DNA of 64,000 bases, taken from the NCBI RefSeq assembly GCF_034190915.1, contig NW_026947489.1, positions 57,164,001 to 57,228,000 of the forward strand, read 5' to 3'. The translations under genes were made by a program, and so were the position numbers. Origin of the DNA: Cavia porcellus (lineage: Eukaryota > Chordata > Mammalia > Rodentia > Caviidae). The notes under the pieces were generated by a model that had not been told where the DNA came from, did no database searches, and saw nothing but the letters and a program-made list of their open reading frames with translations. Shown in pieces: positions 1 to 10,300 of this stretch; the stretch's first letter is position 1; the number at the start of each line of letters is the position of its first letter.

Positions 1-457
1 GGTGAGGGCACTTGTGTGCATAGTTCACCAACCTAGGACCCCTTCTGCTTGTCCTTTGTTGATTTGTTGAGACAGATCTTGCTATATATTCCAGGCTGGC
101 TTTAAACTCACTGTGTAGCCCAGACTGGCCTCATATTGTGATCCTCCTGCTTCAGGCTCCGAAGTGCTGAGATTATAGGGGTACACCGCCACGACTGGTG
201 CAATTCTTTGTCTTAATCCCCATCTTGATTTGTTCCAGCTTTTCTCCTTCTCAGGTCTAAGACAGTTTCCCCATTGATACAAAATTAGTGTTCAGTTACT
301 CAGTGGGTGCTTAGCAGCTGATCCATATTGACAAGGAAAGAAAGAGGTCTCTCCCCTTCCCACAGCTCCATCTCACTTACTCCTAAGGGCTTCGTGTGCT
401 GGCACACACTCTGCCCATGACCAGAGAGTTGACGCTGGCCTATTGGTCTCTTCACAG
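1..457 (+). other. CHPF2: CHPF2 intron (3' part)
   Basis: Non-coding sequence that ends in a 3' splice site (cttcacag, 450-457) directly before the first CHPF2 exon in the window. It contains one inverted B1 SINE at about 66-205. The first coding exon of CHPF2, roughly 88 N-terminal residues with the cytoplasmic tail and membrane anchor by family knowledge, lies to the left of the window. Confidence 0.8.
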
Positions 458-1022
458 GACCCGGTATATCCAGACGGAGCTGGGCTCTCGGGAGCGGTTG
501 CTGGTGGCTGTCCTGACTTCCCGAGCCACACTGTCCACATTAGCTGTAGCTGTTAACCGCACAGTGGCCCACCACTTCCCTCGGTTACTCTACTTCACTG
601 GGCAGCGAGGAGCCCGAACTCCCGCGGGGATGCAAGTCGTATCCCATGGGGATGAACGGCCCGCGTGGCTCATGTCAGAGACCCTGCGCCACCTTCACAC
701 ACACTTTGGGGCCGACTACGACTGGTTCTTCATTATGCAGGATGATACATACGTGCAGGCCCCGCGCCTGGCGGCCCTCGCTGGCCACCTCAGCATCAAC
801 CAGGACCTGTACCTGGGCCGGGCAGAGGAGTTCATCGGGGCAGGCGAGCAGGCCCGGTATTGCCATGGGGGCTTTGGCTACTTGTTGTCACGGAGTCTCC
901 TGCTTCACCTGCGGCCACATCTGGATGGCTGCCGTGGGGACATTCTCAGTGCTCGTCCTGATGAGTGGCTTGGCCGCTGCCTCATCGACTCTCTGGGCAT
1001 TGGCTGTGTCTCCCAGCACCAG
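458..1022 (+). CDS. CHPF2: CHPF2 internal exon (chondroitin polymerizing factor 2), N-terminal glycosyltransferase-like domain
   Basis: 565-bp exon bounded by cttcacag at the acceptor and CAG|GTGACA at the donor. It starts with the last base of a split Arg codon and then reads 188 codons in phase. The protein (RYIQTELGSRERLL...) is recognisable as CHPF2, also known as chondroitin sulfate glucuronyltransferase, a Golgi type II membrane protein that works with chondroitin synthases in polymerising the GlcA-GalNAc backbone. This exon holds the beta-1,3-glycosyltransferase-like half. An acidic metal-binding-type motif, MQDDTYV, has its DDT at 741-749, and a conserved CHGGFGYLLS segment follows. 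I chose CHPF2 over the paralogue CHPF from the sequence and because SMARCD3 lies next door. The overlapping frames are shadows. Confidence 0.95.
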
Positions 1023-1612
1023 GTGACAGCTCTTTCAAGTCAGTCCCAGTCCCCACCAAGTTGACAGTGACTGAGTGAGTGCACTTCAGGCTGCTCGATG
1101 GAGGGCATCATTTTTGCCTCCCAACTGCTAGCCTGTCCCTTCAGCACTCTCACAGCCCTGAGCCCCTCACAAGCAGTCTTGTCCAGGACAGGACAGAGGG
1201 GCCCTGATTCACCATCTGCTTCCCTTCCCCAACATCTCCCCTCGCACATCACAATGAGGGACAAGTTGGGCACATCCTCCACCAGAAAGAAAGGTGGTCA
1301 CTTTCCAGCCCTCAGAGCCGCACTGCACTGCAGAAGGGTGAAAAGCCCGGGAGGTTTTATGGCTCCTGACTTTCATGCCCCTGAGGAACAGTAGGATTCA
1401 GTATGGGGGGAGGGTGTCCCCAGTGCCTACCTGATTTACTATTCCCAAAATGAGGCCCTGAAATTAACCTGGGAAAAGAGGGCCACCAGAAAGAGCCATT
1501 CTGTCCATCCATTATGAAGCCATGACAGTTGTGACCGGTGAGGGTGGTCCAGGGCATGCTGGGACAGGCAGCCTTTGTGTGTGGCACTGATGGGTGTGAT
1601 CGATCCCTGCAG
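1023..1612 (+). other. CHPF2: CHPF2 intron
   Basis: Phase-0 intron from GTGACAG to ccctgcag. No SINE and no other gene is seen; the short open frames here have no recognisable product. Confidence 0.85.
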
Positions 1613-1795
1613 GGGCAGCACTATCGTTCCTTCGAACTGGCCAAGAACAGGGACCCTGAGAAGGAGGGGAGCTCAGCCTTCCTGAGCGCCTTCGCCGTGC
1701 ACCCAGTCTCTGAGGCCACTCTAATGTACCGGCTGCACAAACGCTTCAGTGCCCTGGAGTTGGAGCGGGCTTACAGTGAAATAGAACAGCTGCAG
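1613..1795 (+). CDS. CHPF2: CHPF2 internal exon
   Basis: 183-bp, 61-codon exon in phase 0 at both ends (ccctgcag|GGGCAG ... CTGCAG|GTGAGT). It encodes GQHYRSFELAKNRDPEKEG and continues to the helical stretch FSALELERAYSEIEQLQ, which links the N-terminal and C-terminal glycosyltransferase-like halves of CHPF2. It joins in frame to both neighbouring exons. Confidence 0.95.
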
Positions 1796-2314
1796 GTGAG
1801 TGGGGAACCACGGGGGAGGGAAGGGGAATGCTCAAGGTGTCCAGGCTTCAAAGAAGCAGACAGCTGAGTGAGTGGGGCCAGGCTGGGCTGAAGGTTGTGG
1901 CATAGCAGAGGGGAAGGGGGCTGGCCATGCCTCTCTATCCAAGGAAGCAGAAACTCAGAAGCCCCAAACTTTGGGAACCCCTAGGAAAGCCCAAGCTTGG
2001 TAGAAAGGAGAGAAGTGCGAGAGTCCTTCGTGGTACGGGACAGATCAGAAACAGTCCAGCCATAAGGAGGATCTGTGTGCCCTGGGCAGGAGAGAGAAGG
2101 GTGGTCGTACTTCAAGGTAACTTTTCCTATGTAAGGTGCATGTTCTTCCTCACAGCAGGTATCTCAAGTGGGGGTCGTTTTTGCCCCCTCTGCCATGGAT
2201 AGCAGGGGACAGGTGATTAGTCAGAGCTCACTGCCAGCCTCCGATGTCAGGAAACGGGAGCCAGCTGGGACCCTAACACTGGCATTCACTTGAGGTGTGT
2301 TCCCTCCAACCCAG
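1796..2314 (+). other. CHPF2: CHPF2 last intron
   Basis: Phase-0 intron from GTGAGTGG to ctccaacccag. No repeat or RNA gene is recognised. The 91-residue open frame at 1927-2202 resembles no protein I know. Confidence 0.85.
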
Positions 2315-3622
2315 GCCCAGATCCGGAACCTGACAGTACTGACCCCTGAGGGAGAGGCAGGGCTGAGCTGGCCCATTGGACTCCCCCCGCCTTTCACACC
2401 GCACTCCCGATTCGAGGTGCTGAGCTGGGACTACTTCACAGAGCAGCATACCTTTTCCTGTGCAGACGGAGCACCCAAATGCCCTCTGCAGGGGGCCAAC
2501 AGGGCAGATGTGGGTGACGCGGTGGACACTGCTCTGGAGCAGCTCAATCGGCGCTATCAGCCCCGGTTGCGCTTCCAGAAGCAGCGGCTGCTCAACGGTT
2601 ACAGGCGCTTCGACCCAGCACGGGGCATGGAGTATACCTTGGACCTGCTGCTGGAAGCCGTCACTCAGCGGGGCCACCGGCGGGCCCTGGCTCGCAGGGT
2701 CAGTCTCCTGCGGCCGCTGAGCCGCGTGGAAATCCTGCCGATGCCTTATGTCACCGAAGCCACCCGAGTGCAGCTGGTACTGCCACTCCTGGTGGCTGAA
2801 GCTTCAGCAGCCCCAGCATTCCTGGAGGCCTTTGCAGCCAGTGTGCTGGAGCCGCGAGAGCACGCGCTGCTCACCCTGCTGCTAGTCTATGGGCCCCGGG
2901 AAGGTGGCCGTGGGGCCCCAGACCCATTTCTTGGGGTGAAGGCTGCAGTAGCAGAGTTGGAGCGGCGGTATCCTGGGGCGAGGCTGGCCTGGCTCGCCGT
3001 GAGAGCAGAGGCCCCTTCCCAGGTGCGCCTCATGGATGTGGTATCCAAGAAGCACCCCGTGGACACCCTCTTCTTCCTCACTACTGTGTGGACCAGGCCT
3101 GGGCCTGAAGTCCTCAACCGTTGCCGCATGAACGCTATCTCTGGCTGGCAGGCTTTCTTCCCAGTCCATTTCCAAGAGTTCAACCCTGCCCTGTCATCGC
3201 AGAGGTCTCCGCCAGGCCCTCCAGGGGCTGGCCCTGACCCCCCATCCCCTTCCGGCTCAGACTCATCCCGGGGGGCCCCTGCTGGCGGCAGGTTTGACCG
3301 GCAGGCCTCGGCAGAGGGCTGCTTCTACAATGCTGACTACCTGGCAGCCCGTGCCCGGCTGGCTGGTGAACTGGCAGGCCAGGAAGAGGAGGAAGCCCTG
3401 GAGGGGCTGGAGGTGATGGATGTTTTCCTCCGGTTCTCAGGGCTCCACCTCTTTCGGGCCGTAGAGCCAGGGTTGGTGCAGAAGTTCTCCCTGCGGGACT
3501 GCAGCCCCCGGCTCAGCGAGGAACTCTACCACCGCTGCCGCCTCAGCAACCTGGAAGGGCTGGGGGGCCGTGCCCAGCTGGCCATGGCCCTGTTTGAGCA
3601 GGAGCAGGCCAACAGCACCTAG
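2315..3622 (+). CDS. CHPF2: CHPF2 last coding exon, C-terminal glycosyltransferase-like domain and stop
   Basis: 1,308-bp terminal exon (435 codons plus TAG at 3620-3622) entered in phase 0 from AQIRNLTVL. It encodes the C-terminal CHGN-type domain, through VEILPMPYV, the HALLTLLLVYGP segment and the conserved FFPVHFQEFNP block, and ends ALFEQEQANST. The three exons in the window give 684 residues, consistent with a protein of about 772 residues missing only its first coding exon. At the place where bifunctional chondroitin synthases have an acidic DxD, this protein reads LFFLTTVW (TTV at 3080-3088). That agrees with a polymerising-factor role rather than strong GalNAc transferase activity. 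A low-complexity Pro/Gly/Ser linker (SPPGPPGAGPDPPSPSG) is encoded around 3208-3265. The exon is intact, with no frameshift. Confidence 0.97.
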   Translation, partial: AQIRNLTVLTPEGEAGLSWPIGLPPPFTPHSRFEVLSWDYFTEQHTFSCADGAPKCPLQGANRADVGDAVDTALEQLNRRYQPRLRFQKQRLLNGYRRFDPARGMEYTLDLLLEAVTQRGHRRALARRVSLLRPLSRVEILPMPYVTEATRVQLVLPLLVAEASAAPAFLEAFAASVLEPREHALLTLLLVYGPREGGRGAPDPFLGVKAAVAELERRYPGARLAWLAVRAEAPSQVRLMDVVSKKHPVDTLFFLTTVWTRPGPEVLNRCRMNAISGWQAFFPVHFQEFNPALSSQRSPPGPPGAGPDPPSPSGSDSSRGAPAGGRFDRQASAEGCFYNADYLAARARLAGELAGQEEEEALEGLEVMDVFLRFSGLHLFRAVEPGLVQKFSLRDCSPRLSEELYHRCRLSNLEGLGGRAQLAMALFEQEQANST

Positions 3623-3775
3623 CACCCCATTCGGGGCATCTGGCACTCTCCCCACAGGTCCCTTGTACGCCTCTGCCCCAGGAAGGGCAAGGCAAGGTGA
3701 TGGACAGAGAGGGCTTATTGCTGTATTTTTTTAAATGAGAAAATGCTATTAAAAATGTCTTCTGCCAAAATGCTT
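3623..3775 (+). terminator. CHPF2: CHPF2 3'UTR and polyadenylation signal
   Basis: A short 3'UTR follows the stop. ATTAAA at 3748-3753 is the only good polyadenylation hexamer, followed by a T/G-containing stretch (aatgtcttctgcc). The exact cleavage point, near 3770, is inferred. Confidence 0.7.
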
Positions 3776-3884
3776 TTAGGTCTAGGAAAAATGGGGAAGG
3801 GGCGTGGGAGTTTGTCCAGAGGGACCGACTACCTTTCCCCTTCCTGGCCCACTGGGTCCCGGGTTTCCAATGACCACACTGCTG

Positions 3885-4040
3885 CCTTGGATGAACAACC
3901 TTTAATCCAGTCTTCCCGCCCCCAAGGCAACAGAGAAGCCAGACCCAAGCCCAGGGCACAGCTGGCTGGTTCCCCAGGCCCCCCAGACCGTCTCTGGTCC
4001 ATGGCATCCCTGGTCCATGGTGGCGCTCAGCCACAGGCTC
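3885..4040 (-). terminator. SMARCD3: SMARCD3 3'UTR and polyadenylation signal
   Basis: On the minus strand the 3'UTR runs from the stop at 4041-4043 to about 3885. An ATTAAA hexamer (minus strand) lies at 3901-3906. The UTR is only about 155 bases, and its end faces the CHPF2 end with roughly 110 bases between them. Confidence 0.7.
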
Positions 4041-4094
4041 CTAGGTATTGCGTACAACCAGCGACTGCTCCAGCTCCTGCCTGCGCTGCTGGAT
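4041..4094 (-). CDS. SMARCD3: SMARCD3 exon 13 (C-terminus)
   Basis: Last coding exon, read right to left: ctctacag|ATCCAGCAG... to TAG at 4041-4043. It encodes residues 467-483, [17 protein letters not shown]. This short C-terminal helix is the expected end of BAF60C, the SWI/SNF (BAF) complex subunit. Confidence 0.96.
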   Translation of the reverse strand: MQQRRQELEQSLVVRNT

Positions 4095-4309
4095 CTGTAG
4101 AGGAAGTAGGCAGGGTCAGGGTTATGGCATGAGGGGGCAGCACAGCCCTCTGGCCCGGGTCCCTGCCCTGGCCCAATCAGAGCTGTGAGGCCATGGCATA
4201 GCGAGAGGGGTGTGGTAGATGTGTCACCGTGGGGAGCAGCAAGGGACACTAGCAAGTGAAGAGAGAGGTGCAGGGGAAAGACAAGTTCAAGGGCAACGGT
4301 GCTCCTGAC

Positions 4310-4411
4310 CTTGCAGTAGAAGTAGCGGCTCACAGCCTCCTGGGACCAGGGCTGGTGGTAGAACTCGGCCCGGCGCTCCTCCTCGGGGTTCCCAGCTACA
4401 TCCGTCATCAC
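4310..4411 (-). CDS. SMARCD3: SMARCD3 exon 12
   Basis: 102-bp exon, phase 0 (cag|GTGATGACG ... TGCAAG|GTCAGG). It encodes residues 433-466, [20 protein letters not shown] and onward to YFYCK. This region after the SWIB domain is predicted helical and is very highly conserved among BAF60 proteins. Confidence 0.96.
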
Positions 4412-4510
4412 CTGATCAGGGGAGCGGGGTCAGTGCCGGGCACCGTGCCATGTTTATGGTCTCCCCTGTGTGCTTGTCTTCACTCCAGCACTCCCCCAGC
4501 TTCCCCTCAC

Positions 4511-4633
4511 CTTGAGGTCCCGGCTCTGGGAGCGGAGCAGATCTTGGACGTAGCCTTTGGGGTCTCTGGAGAAGCTTAGCATGAAGTCCCTCTGGATCTT
4601 GAGCTGGTTTATGGACTCAATCGTCTCATGAAT
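4511..4633 (-). CDS. SMARCD3: SMARCD3 exon 11
   Basis: 123-bp, 41-codon exon (cctgcag|ATTCATGAG ... CTCAAG|GTGAGG) encoding residues 392-432, [20 protein letters not shown] onward. The pattern suggests a coiled-coil helix followed by a basic stretch (RSQSRDLK). Phase 0 at both ends. Confidence 0.96.
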
Positions 4634-4902
4634 CTGCAGGTAGAGAGGTGATTTCCACCGGGTCACAGCCATGCATGAATGGGGAGGTGGCAGGGTGGGG
4701 ATGGCGGGGAGAGCTTCCATGGAAGGCGCTTCCCAAGTCACGATTCCACGAACTCCCAGCCCAGAAAGGGTGGGCAGAGCTAAACTTGGATGTGGCGGCC
4801 AGTGAAGGCACGTGTCCCTCTTCTCCTGGCCTGTGCACTGTTCTGTCCTAAGCGGGCCATCTTTGAGTTACAGCCCTGCTCTGGCTCTGGGTGCGGGCCC
4901 AC

Positions 4903-5038
4903 CTTACTGTCCAGAGCACTGATCTCCTGCTGGTTGGCTGTGGAGAGGAGAAAGCTGCTCATCTGGCCCTTCAGTGGCTCCTCCACCTCCACGTCAATGT
5001 CGTAGCACGCTGTCTTCTTCTGGTCCGATGGGTCCACG
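4903..5038 (-). CDS. SMARCD3: SMARCD3 exon 10
   Basis: 136-bp exon that completes a split Ser codon and then encodes [20 protein letters not shown] and onward to SALDSK (residues 346-391). The acceptor is ccctggcag and the donor AAG|GTGGGC. The acidic DIDVEVEEP segment follows the SWIB domain. Confidence 0.96.
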
Positions 5039-5172
5039 CTGCCAGGGAAATCCACCCCTTGGTGGCCATGGTGTCCCCACAGAGGTGCAGGGCCCCAGGG
5101 CTGGCGCACAGGGAGGTAAGCAGGAGAGAGGAAGGAGGACCAGGAAGGCAGGAGCAAGCGGGGCCACCTCAC

Positions 5173-5270
5173 CTGATGACATGGTTGATGACGATTGGGT
5201 CAGGGGGCAACAGCAGAGCCGTGAGGCGCTGGGGAATCTCAGAGAACTTCAGCCGGGGACAGTCAAAAAT
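5173..5270 (-). CDS. SMARCD3: SMARCD3 exon 9 (end of SWIB domain)
   Basis: 98-bp exon (gcttcag|ATTTTTGAC ... ATCAG|GTGAGG) encoding residues 314-345 plus two bases of Ser346: [20 protein letters not shown] onward. It is the second half of the SWIB/MDM2-type fold, a protein-interaction domain through which BAF60 subunits link transcription factors to the remodeller. Confidence 0.96.
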
Positions 5271-6100
5271 CTGAAGCAGGACAGTTGGGGAAAACCTCAC
5301 TTATCTGTGTATAAAAAGATTGTGGCTCCAGTTCCAGATCCTTCCATTCTGGAAAGGCCACCAGAAGCTGACAGCAAGTGGGGTACCTTGGTGCTCATGG
5401 CAGTAGAGTCATCAGTGTGGCAGACAAGGCTGGGGTGGGCCTTGAGCGGCCCACGGGGGTAAGAGCCCTGCTTCCATCACACCTGGCCACTTGGAGCAAG
5501 TCAGCTAGTGACCTCAGTGCCTCCTTCTCTGGGATGGGTGGTTAATAGTCCCTGTTTCCCAGGGTCTCACGAGAATTCTCTGAATTGATCCGCTTTTACA
5601 GAGTGCTTACAATACTGCTTGGCAACGTGGTAAGTGCCCAATAAACATCACCTGCTATTTCTGCTTGGGTGTATCTGCTGTGCTTGTTGTAAAACACTTT
5701 CTGCTTTGGAAGACTGTTGCCCTAGGACTTTCTCAGCAATTTCATTTTCCTAACTGCCCAGAAGACAGGTCTCATCACCCCACTTCAAAGATAAGGAGCA
5801 AGGAGGCATGGAATAGCAAAGTTCACTTAGCCTGAAGGCTAGAACTGGGTCTTGGTCCAGGGACCCTAACTCCAAGTGCCCAGAGCATGACATTCCAAGT
5901 GTCATCGGCTGACCTAACTTGGGAAGCCTAAATGGAAGGACGCAGCAGGAGGCTAACCTGTGGAAGGCCTGGCCTAGAACTCTAGCCCTCCTGGCCCAAG
6001 GCCGGGTCAGTGGCCATTTCTGATCTTACAGGCTGCAGCAGGCAGATGCGGTTACCTGTGAAGAGATGCTGCCTGGGTTCCTGGGTTCAGGAAGGGTTAC
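5271..6100 (-). other. SMARCD3: SMARCD3 intron with MIR fossils
   Basis: 830-bp intron. About 5480-5665 resembles a MIR SINE in + orientation: a 'cctcagtgcctccttctctgg' core followed by 'gtaagtgcccaataaa'. About 5745-5880 resembles MIR in the opposite orientation ('cttcaaagataaggagcaagg'). No coding exon is seen. Confidence 0.6.
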
Positions 6101-6262
6101 CTGCTGGAAATACTTGTCCCCGTTGATGTACTCTTTGTCGTGGGAGTCCTGCAGCCTGTTAGTCTTCACATATTGCCACAGAGCCTGCACAATAGCTGAG
6201 CGGCTCTGTGTGTGCAAGCCCAGCAGCCGGGCTAGGCGGGGGTCCAGTTTGAACTGGGGAGG
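6101..6262 (-). CDS. SMARCD3: SMARCD3 exon 8 (SWIB domain)
   Basis: 162-bp, 54-codon exon (attcccag|CCTCCCCAG ... CAGCAG|GTAACC) encoding residues 260-313, [20 protein letters not shown] onward to GDKYFQQ. This is the core of the SWIB/MDM2 domain, with the typical [13 protein letters not shown] helix. Reading past the donor gives unrelated residues, which fixes the exon end. Confidence 0.97.
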
Positions 6263-6448
6263 CTGGGAATGGGGGATGAGAAAATTAGATCAGAGGGGGG
6301 ACACAGGGAAAGCTCAGGGTCAGGCAGCTTGGGGCTGGGGGCTGTGGCGGTCAGGCTCCTTGGTAACAGGATTCAGAGGAGGGGCAGGGAGGAGGACAGG
6401 CAGGGATGCATGTGGCATGGCCTCTGGGACATGGGGTCAGACATAGAC

Positions 6449-6550
6449 CTGGTAGTCCAGCATGAGGAGCAGCGTGCAGCGCACACTCAGGTCCCCCGGC
6501 CTCTTCACCTGGAACCCGTCCGTCTCCTGGGTTGTGGGTGTCCGGTGCCA
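6449..6550 (-). CDS. SMARCD3: SMARCD3 exon 7
   Basis: 102-bp exon, phase 0 (tggacag|TGGCACCGG ... TACCAG|GTCTAT) encoding residues 226-259, [20 protein letters not shown] onward to LMLDYQ. It lies directly before the SWIB domain. Confidence 0.96.
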
Positions 6551-6663
6551 CTGTCCAGGGGGAAGGGCTGGGTCACCTGCAGGCCCATCTGTCTCAGTGG
6601 GGCCAAGGGCTTCAGTGGGGACCCCAGTCCAAATTTGTACAGGTTCTTTGGGGCTTGGGCCTA

Positions 6664-6945
<282 letters not shown>

Positions 6946-6995
6946 CTACCCATACCCACCCCAGGACACCTGGAGAGACCTGGGCCAGGACGTAC

Positions 6996-8115
<1,120 letters not shown>

Positions 8116-8158
8116 CCTTTGAGGGAGGATTTTGTCAGCCATCTTCCTCCTCTTGGCA
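8116..8158 (-). CDS. SMARCD3: SMARCD3 exon 3 (43-bp microexon)
   Basis: Very short exon: aaatgtacag|T GCC AAG AGG ... CAA AGG|GTGAGT. It completes split Ser97 and encodes AKRRKMADKILPQR (residues 98-111), with a basic KRRK motif that could act in nuclear localisation. Phases of the neighbouring exons agree. An in-frame ATG sits just upstream of the acceptor (8162-8164) but belongs to the intron in the normal transcript. Confidence 0.95.
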
Positions 8159-9786
8159 CTGTACATTTTTTAAAGAAAAAACCAGGTTACCATGGTGACA
8201 GATCTGGGAGTAACGAGGCCACCTGCTAAATTATCCCGACATCTCCGCCCGCCTGGCTGGGGTTCCCACAGCCAGCTTGTCTGCCCGCCCGCCTGCCCGA
8301 GGGGCTATGACAGTGCTGTGTGGAGCTGGTGTGCCGTGGTTCTCTCTTAGGAATTGGGGTGATCGTTGCATTCTCTAGTCTGGGGCCCCCCTTTTCACAT
8401 CACTGCATCCTCAGGCCTACAGAAATTCAGGCTTAGGATGTACTGGAGCGAGGGGAGGTGTCTGGGGGAAGCTGGAGAATGGGGAGGACAGGCAACAGGG
8501 AAGACCTGCCCTTCCTGCCAAGAAGGGGCGATTGTCCAAGGGGGTCTGAGGTCAGGTGGAAGGGGAAAGACAACCCCTCCCCATCCCAACGCAGGAGGGG
8601 ATGACCTGAAGCTGACAGGACTTGCATCCCCACCACCCTGAGACTGAAAAGGACCACTAAGGGCAAGGAGTACTCATGCCCTGGGACCACCTGCCAACTG
8701 GGCAAGGGATGCATGGCAGATGGGGACCCAGAGACAATGTTCAGGGATGTTCTCGTGTGGGTGTGGCTTGAGATGGGGGCCATACCAGGTGAGCCTTCAG
8801 TGGGCACCAGCTAGGACTTGGACTCCTGACCCACTAGCTGCTTCTGACTCCCAAAAGCACCCCAGAACACCCTTCTCAGATCGACAGACAGGATGGCTCT
8901 GCACCGCTGCCCTTTCCCTACAGAATCCACTGGAAGGCTGGGTGAGCAACTCTCATTAAAGGTCACCACTTTAAACAAAGTGTGCATGTGAAATCCCCTT
9001 TCTACAAGATAAATCATGGAATTATTATCTGATACACAAAATGATTAGCTTTGCATAATAATCCATCATGGGATTCTTACAAATGGTGAATTTTCCTTGT
9101 GTAAAAAAAAATCAATAATGAAGTAAAATTGATATTACACCTTTTATAGGAATCCATCTGTTGTGCAAAAGGAAACATGTGTGTTTGGCTAAATACTGAT
9201 GCCCAGAGGGGCATGATTCCTGCCAGGAGCCAGCGGGGGCCTTGGGTGCCACTAACTGCCAAGGAAAGAAAGTGAGCTAGCCCTGGTGGCCTGGGGACAG
9301 ACCTGCTGCAGAAAAGTGTTAAATGCAGCATTTCGCCCTCTGAGTGCCTGAAAGTCACCTGAACAAGACTGGGTAGACGCCGCCACTCGAAGAGGAGGCC
9401 CGGACTCCACCCCCTTGGCCAGAGACTCTCTCAGAGAAGGTCTCTGAGGCACGCCAGGGGCTCACAGGAGCAGGGAGCCACACTTTGTGAGACAGCAAGA
9501 CCTCTGCCCGCAGTCCTCCGGCCAGCCCCACCCCACCCCAAACACAAGCATCACCCAGAACCTGGGGTCAGGAGCGAGGAGGAGGATTTGGCAGGTGCCA
9601 AGGTGTGGTGAGAGAAAGGGCACTGGCTGTGACGGCCGCAGCCCACCTTTCGTGGGCGCACAAAAGAACCTGACCAGTGCCCCTGAGCGCCCCTTGCAGA
9701 GGGCATCCCACCCGGGACACGCTCCTGCCAGCCGCTCCTGCTCGGCCCCGGGCTCTGCACCTTGCCCCCGGCCCCGCCCCACTCAC
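8159..9786 (-). other. SMARCD3: SMARCD3 intron with AT-rich island
   Basis: 1.6-kb intron. Most of it is GC-rich and repeat-free, but 8945-9190 is sharply AT-rich (see findings). No exon is recognised. Confidence 0.7.
8945..9190. promoter_or_regulatory. AT-rich conserved-element candidate
   Basis: About 245 bp of AT-rich sequence inside a GC-rich intron. It has an octamer-like GCTTTGCATAA at 9048-9058 and several TAATTA/ATTAG-type homeobox cores. It also has imperfect inverted arms, atggaattattat (near 9017-9029) against ataataatccat (9054-9065). No known repeat family is recognised. Regulatory function is inferred. Confidence 0.35.
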
Positions 9787-10300
9787 CTGCGGCTCCGCGC
9801 GGAGGCGGTGGGCACCGGCTGGGCCTGGCTCTGTGCAGGGCTCTGCCCGGGCGGGGGCGCTGCTCGCTTGCGGGCGGGCTCCATGCCCGCGGGGGCCAGG
9901 CCGGGTCGCACGGCGGGGCTGCCCATGTAAGGGGAGCCCGGGGGGCCCATGGGCGCCCCCTGGTGGGGCATCCGGGCTCCGGACGGCATCCCGGGACGCT
10001 GGGGGCGGGGCGGGGGGAAGCAGACACCGGCGCCCGCGGGTCAGACGCAGGTCCCCGGCCGCAGGCGCGGAACCGGCGCCCCTGCCTGGGTGGACACCCG
10101 TCCCCCCCTGCTGGTGACCCCGGGCGCTGGGTGAGGGCGAGGGGTGGGCGGAGCAGGGCGCAGGACTCGCGCGGCTGGGATGAGGGGGCTCAGCGCCCTG
10201 CGGCAGGGAGGACTCAGCCGGGTGGGCGCCAGGGCATCGCCGGCCGCGGGCGCGGCAGGTACCCGAAGGGCTGGGGAACCGAGCCTCGCGGAAGATGCTC
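9690..10300. promoter_or_regulatory. CpG-rich segment over SMARCD3 exon 2
   Basis: High density of CG dinucleotides over and upstream (minus-strand sense) of exon 2. It may be an intragenic CpG island or simply the GC-rich coding composition spreading into the intron. No TATA box is seen. Confidence 0.45.
9787..9998 (-). CDS. SMARCD3: SMARCD3 exon 2 (Pro/Gly/Met-rich N-terminal region, shared by both isoforms)
   Basis: 212-bp exon (gcccccag|CGTCCCGGG ... CGCAG|GTGAGT) encoding residues 27-96 plus two bases of Ser97: [20 protein letters not shown] onward. It is a low-complexity, proline-rich, probably disordered region typical of the BAF60 N-terminus, followed by [20 protein letters not shown]. 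It is the first exon common to the long and alternative first exons. The reading frame is set by the downstream AKRRKMADK exon. Confidence 0.95.

Noticed and set aside
458..3622. Assignment to the paralogue CHPF
   Set aside because: Protein words and the neighbouring convergent SMARCD3 fit CHPF2; CHPF lies in a different gene neighbourhood.
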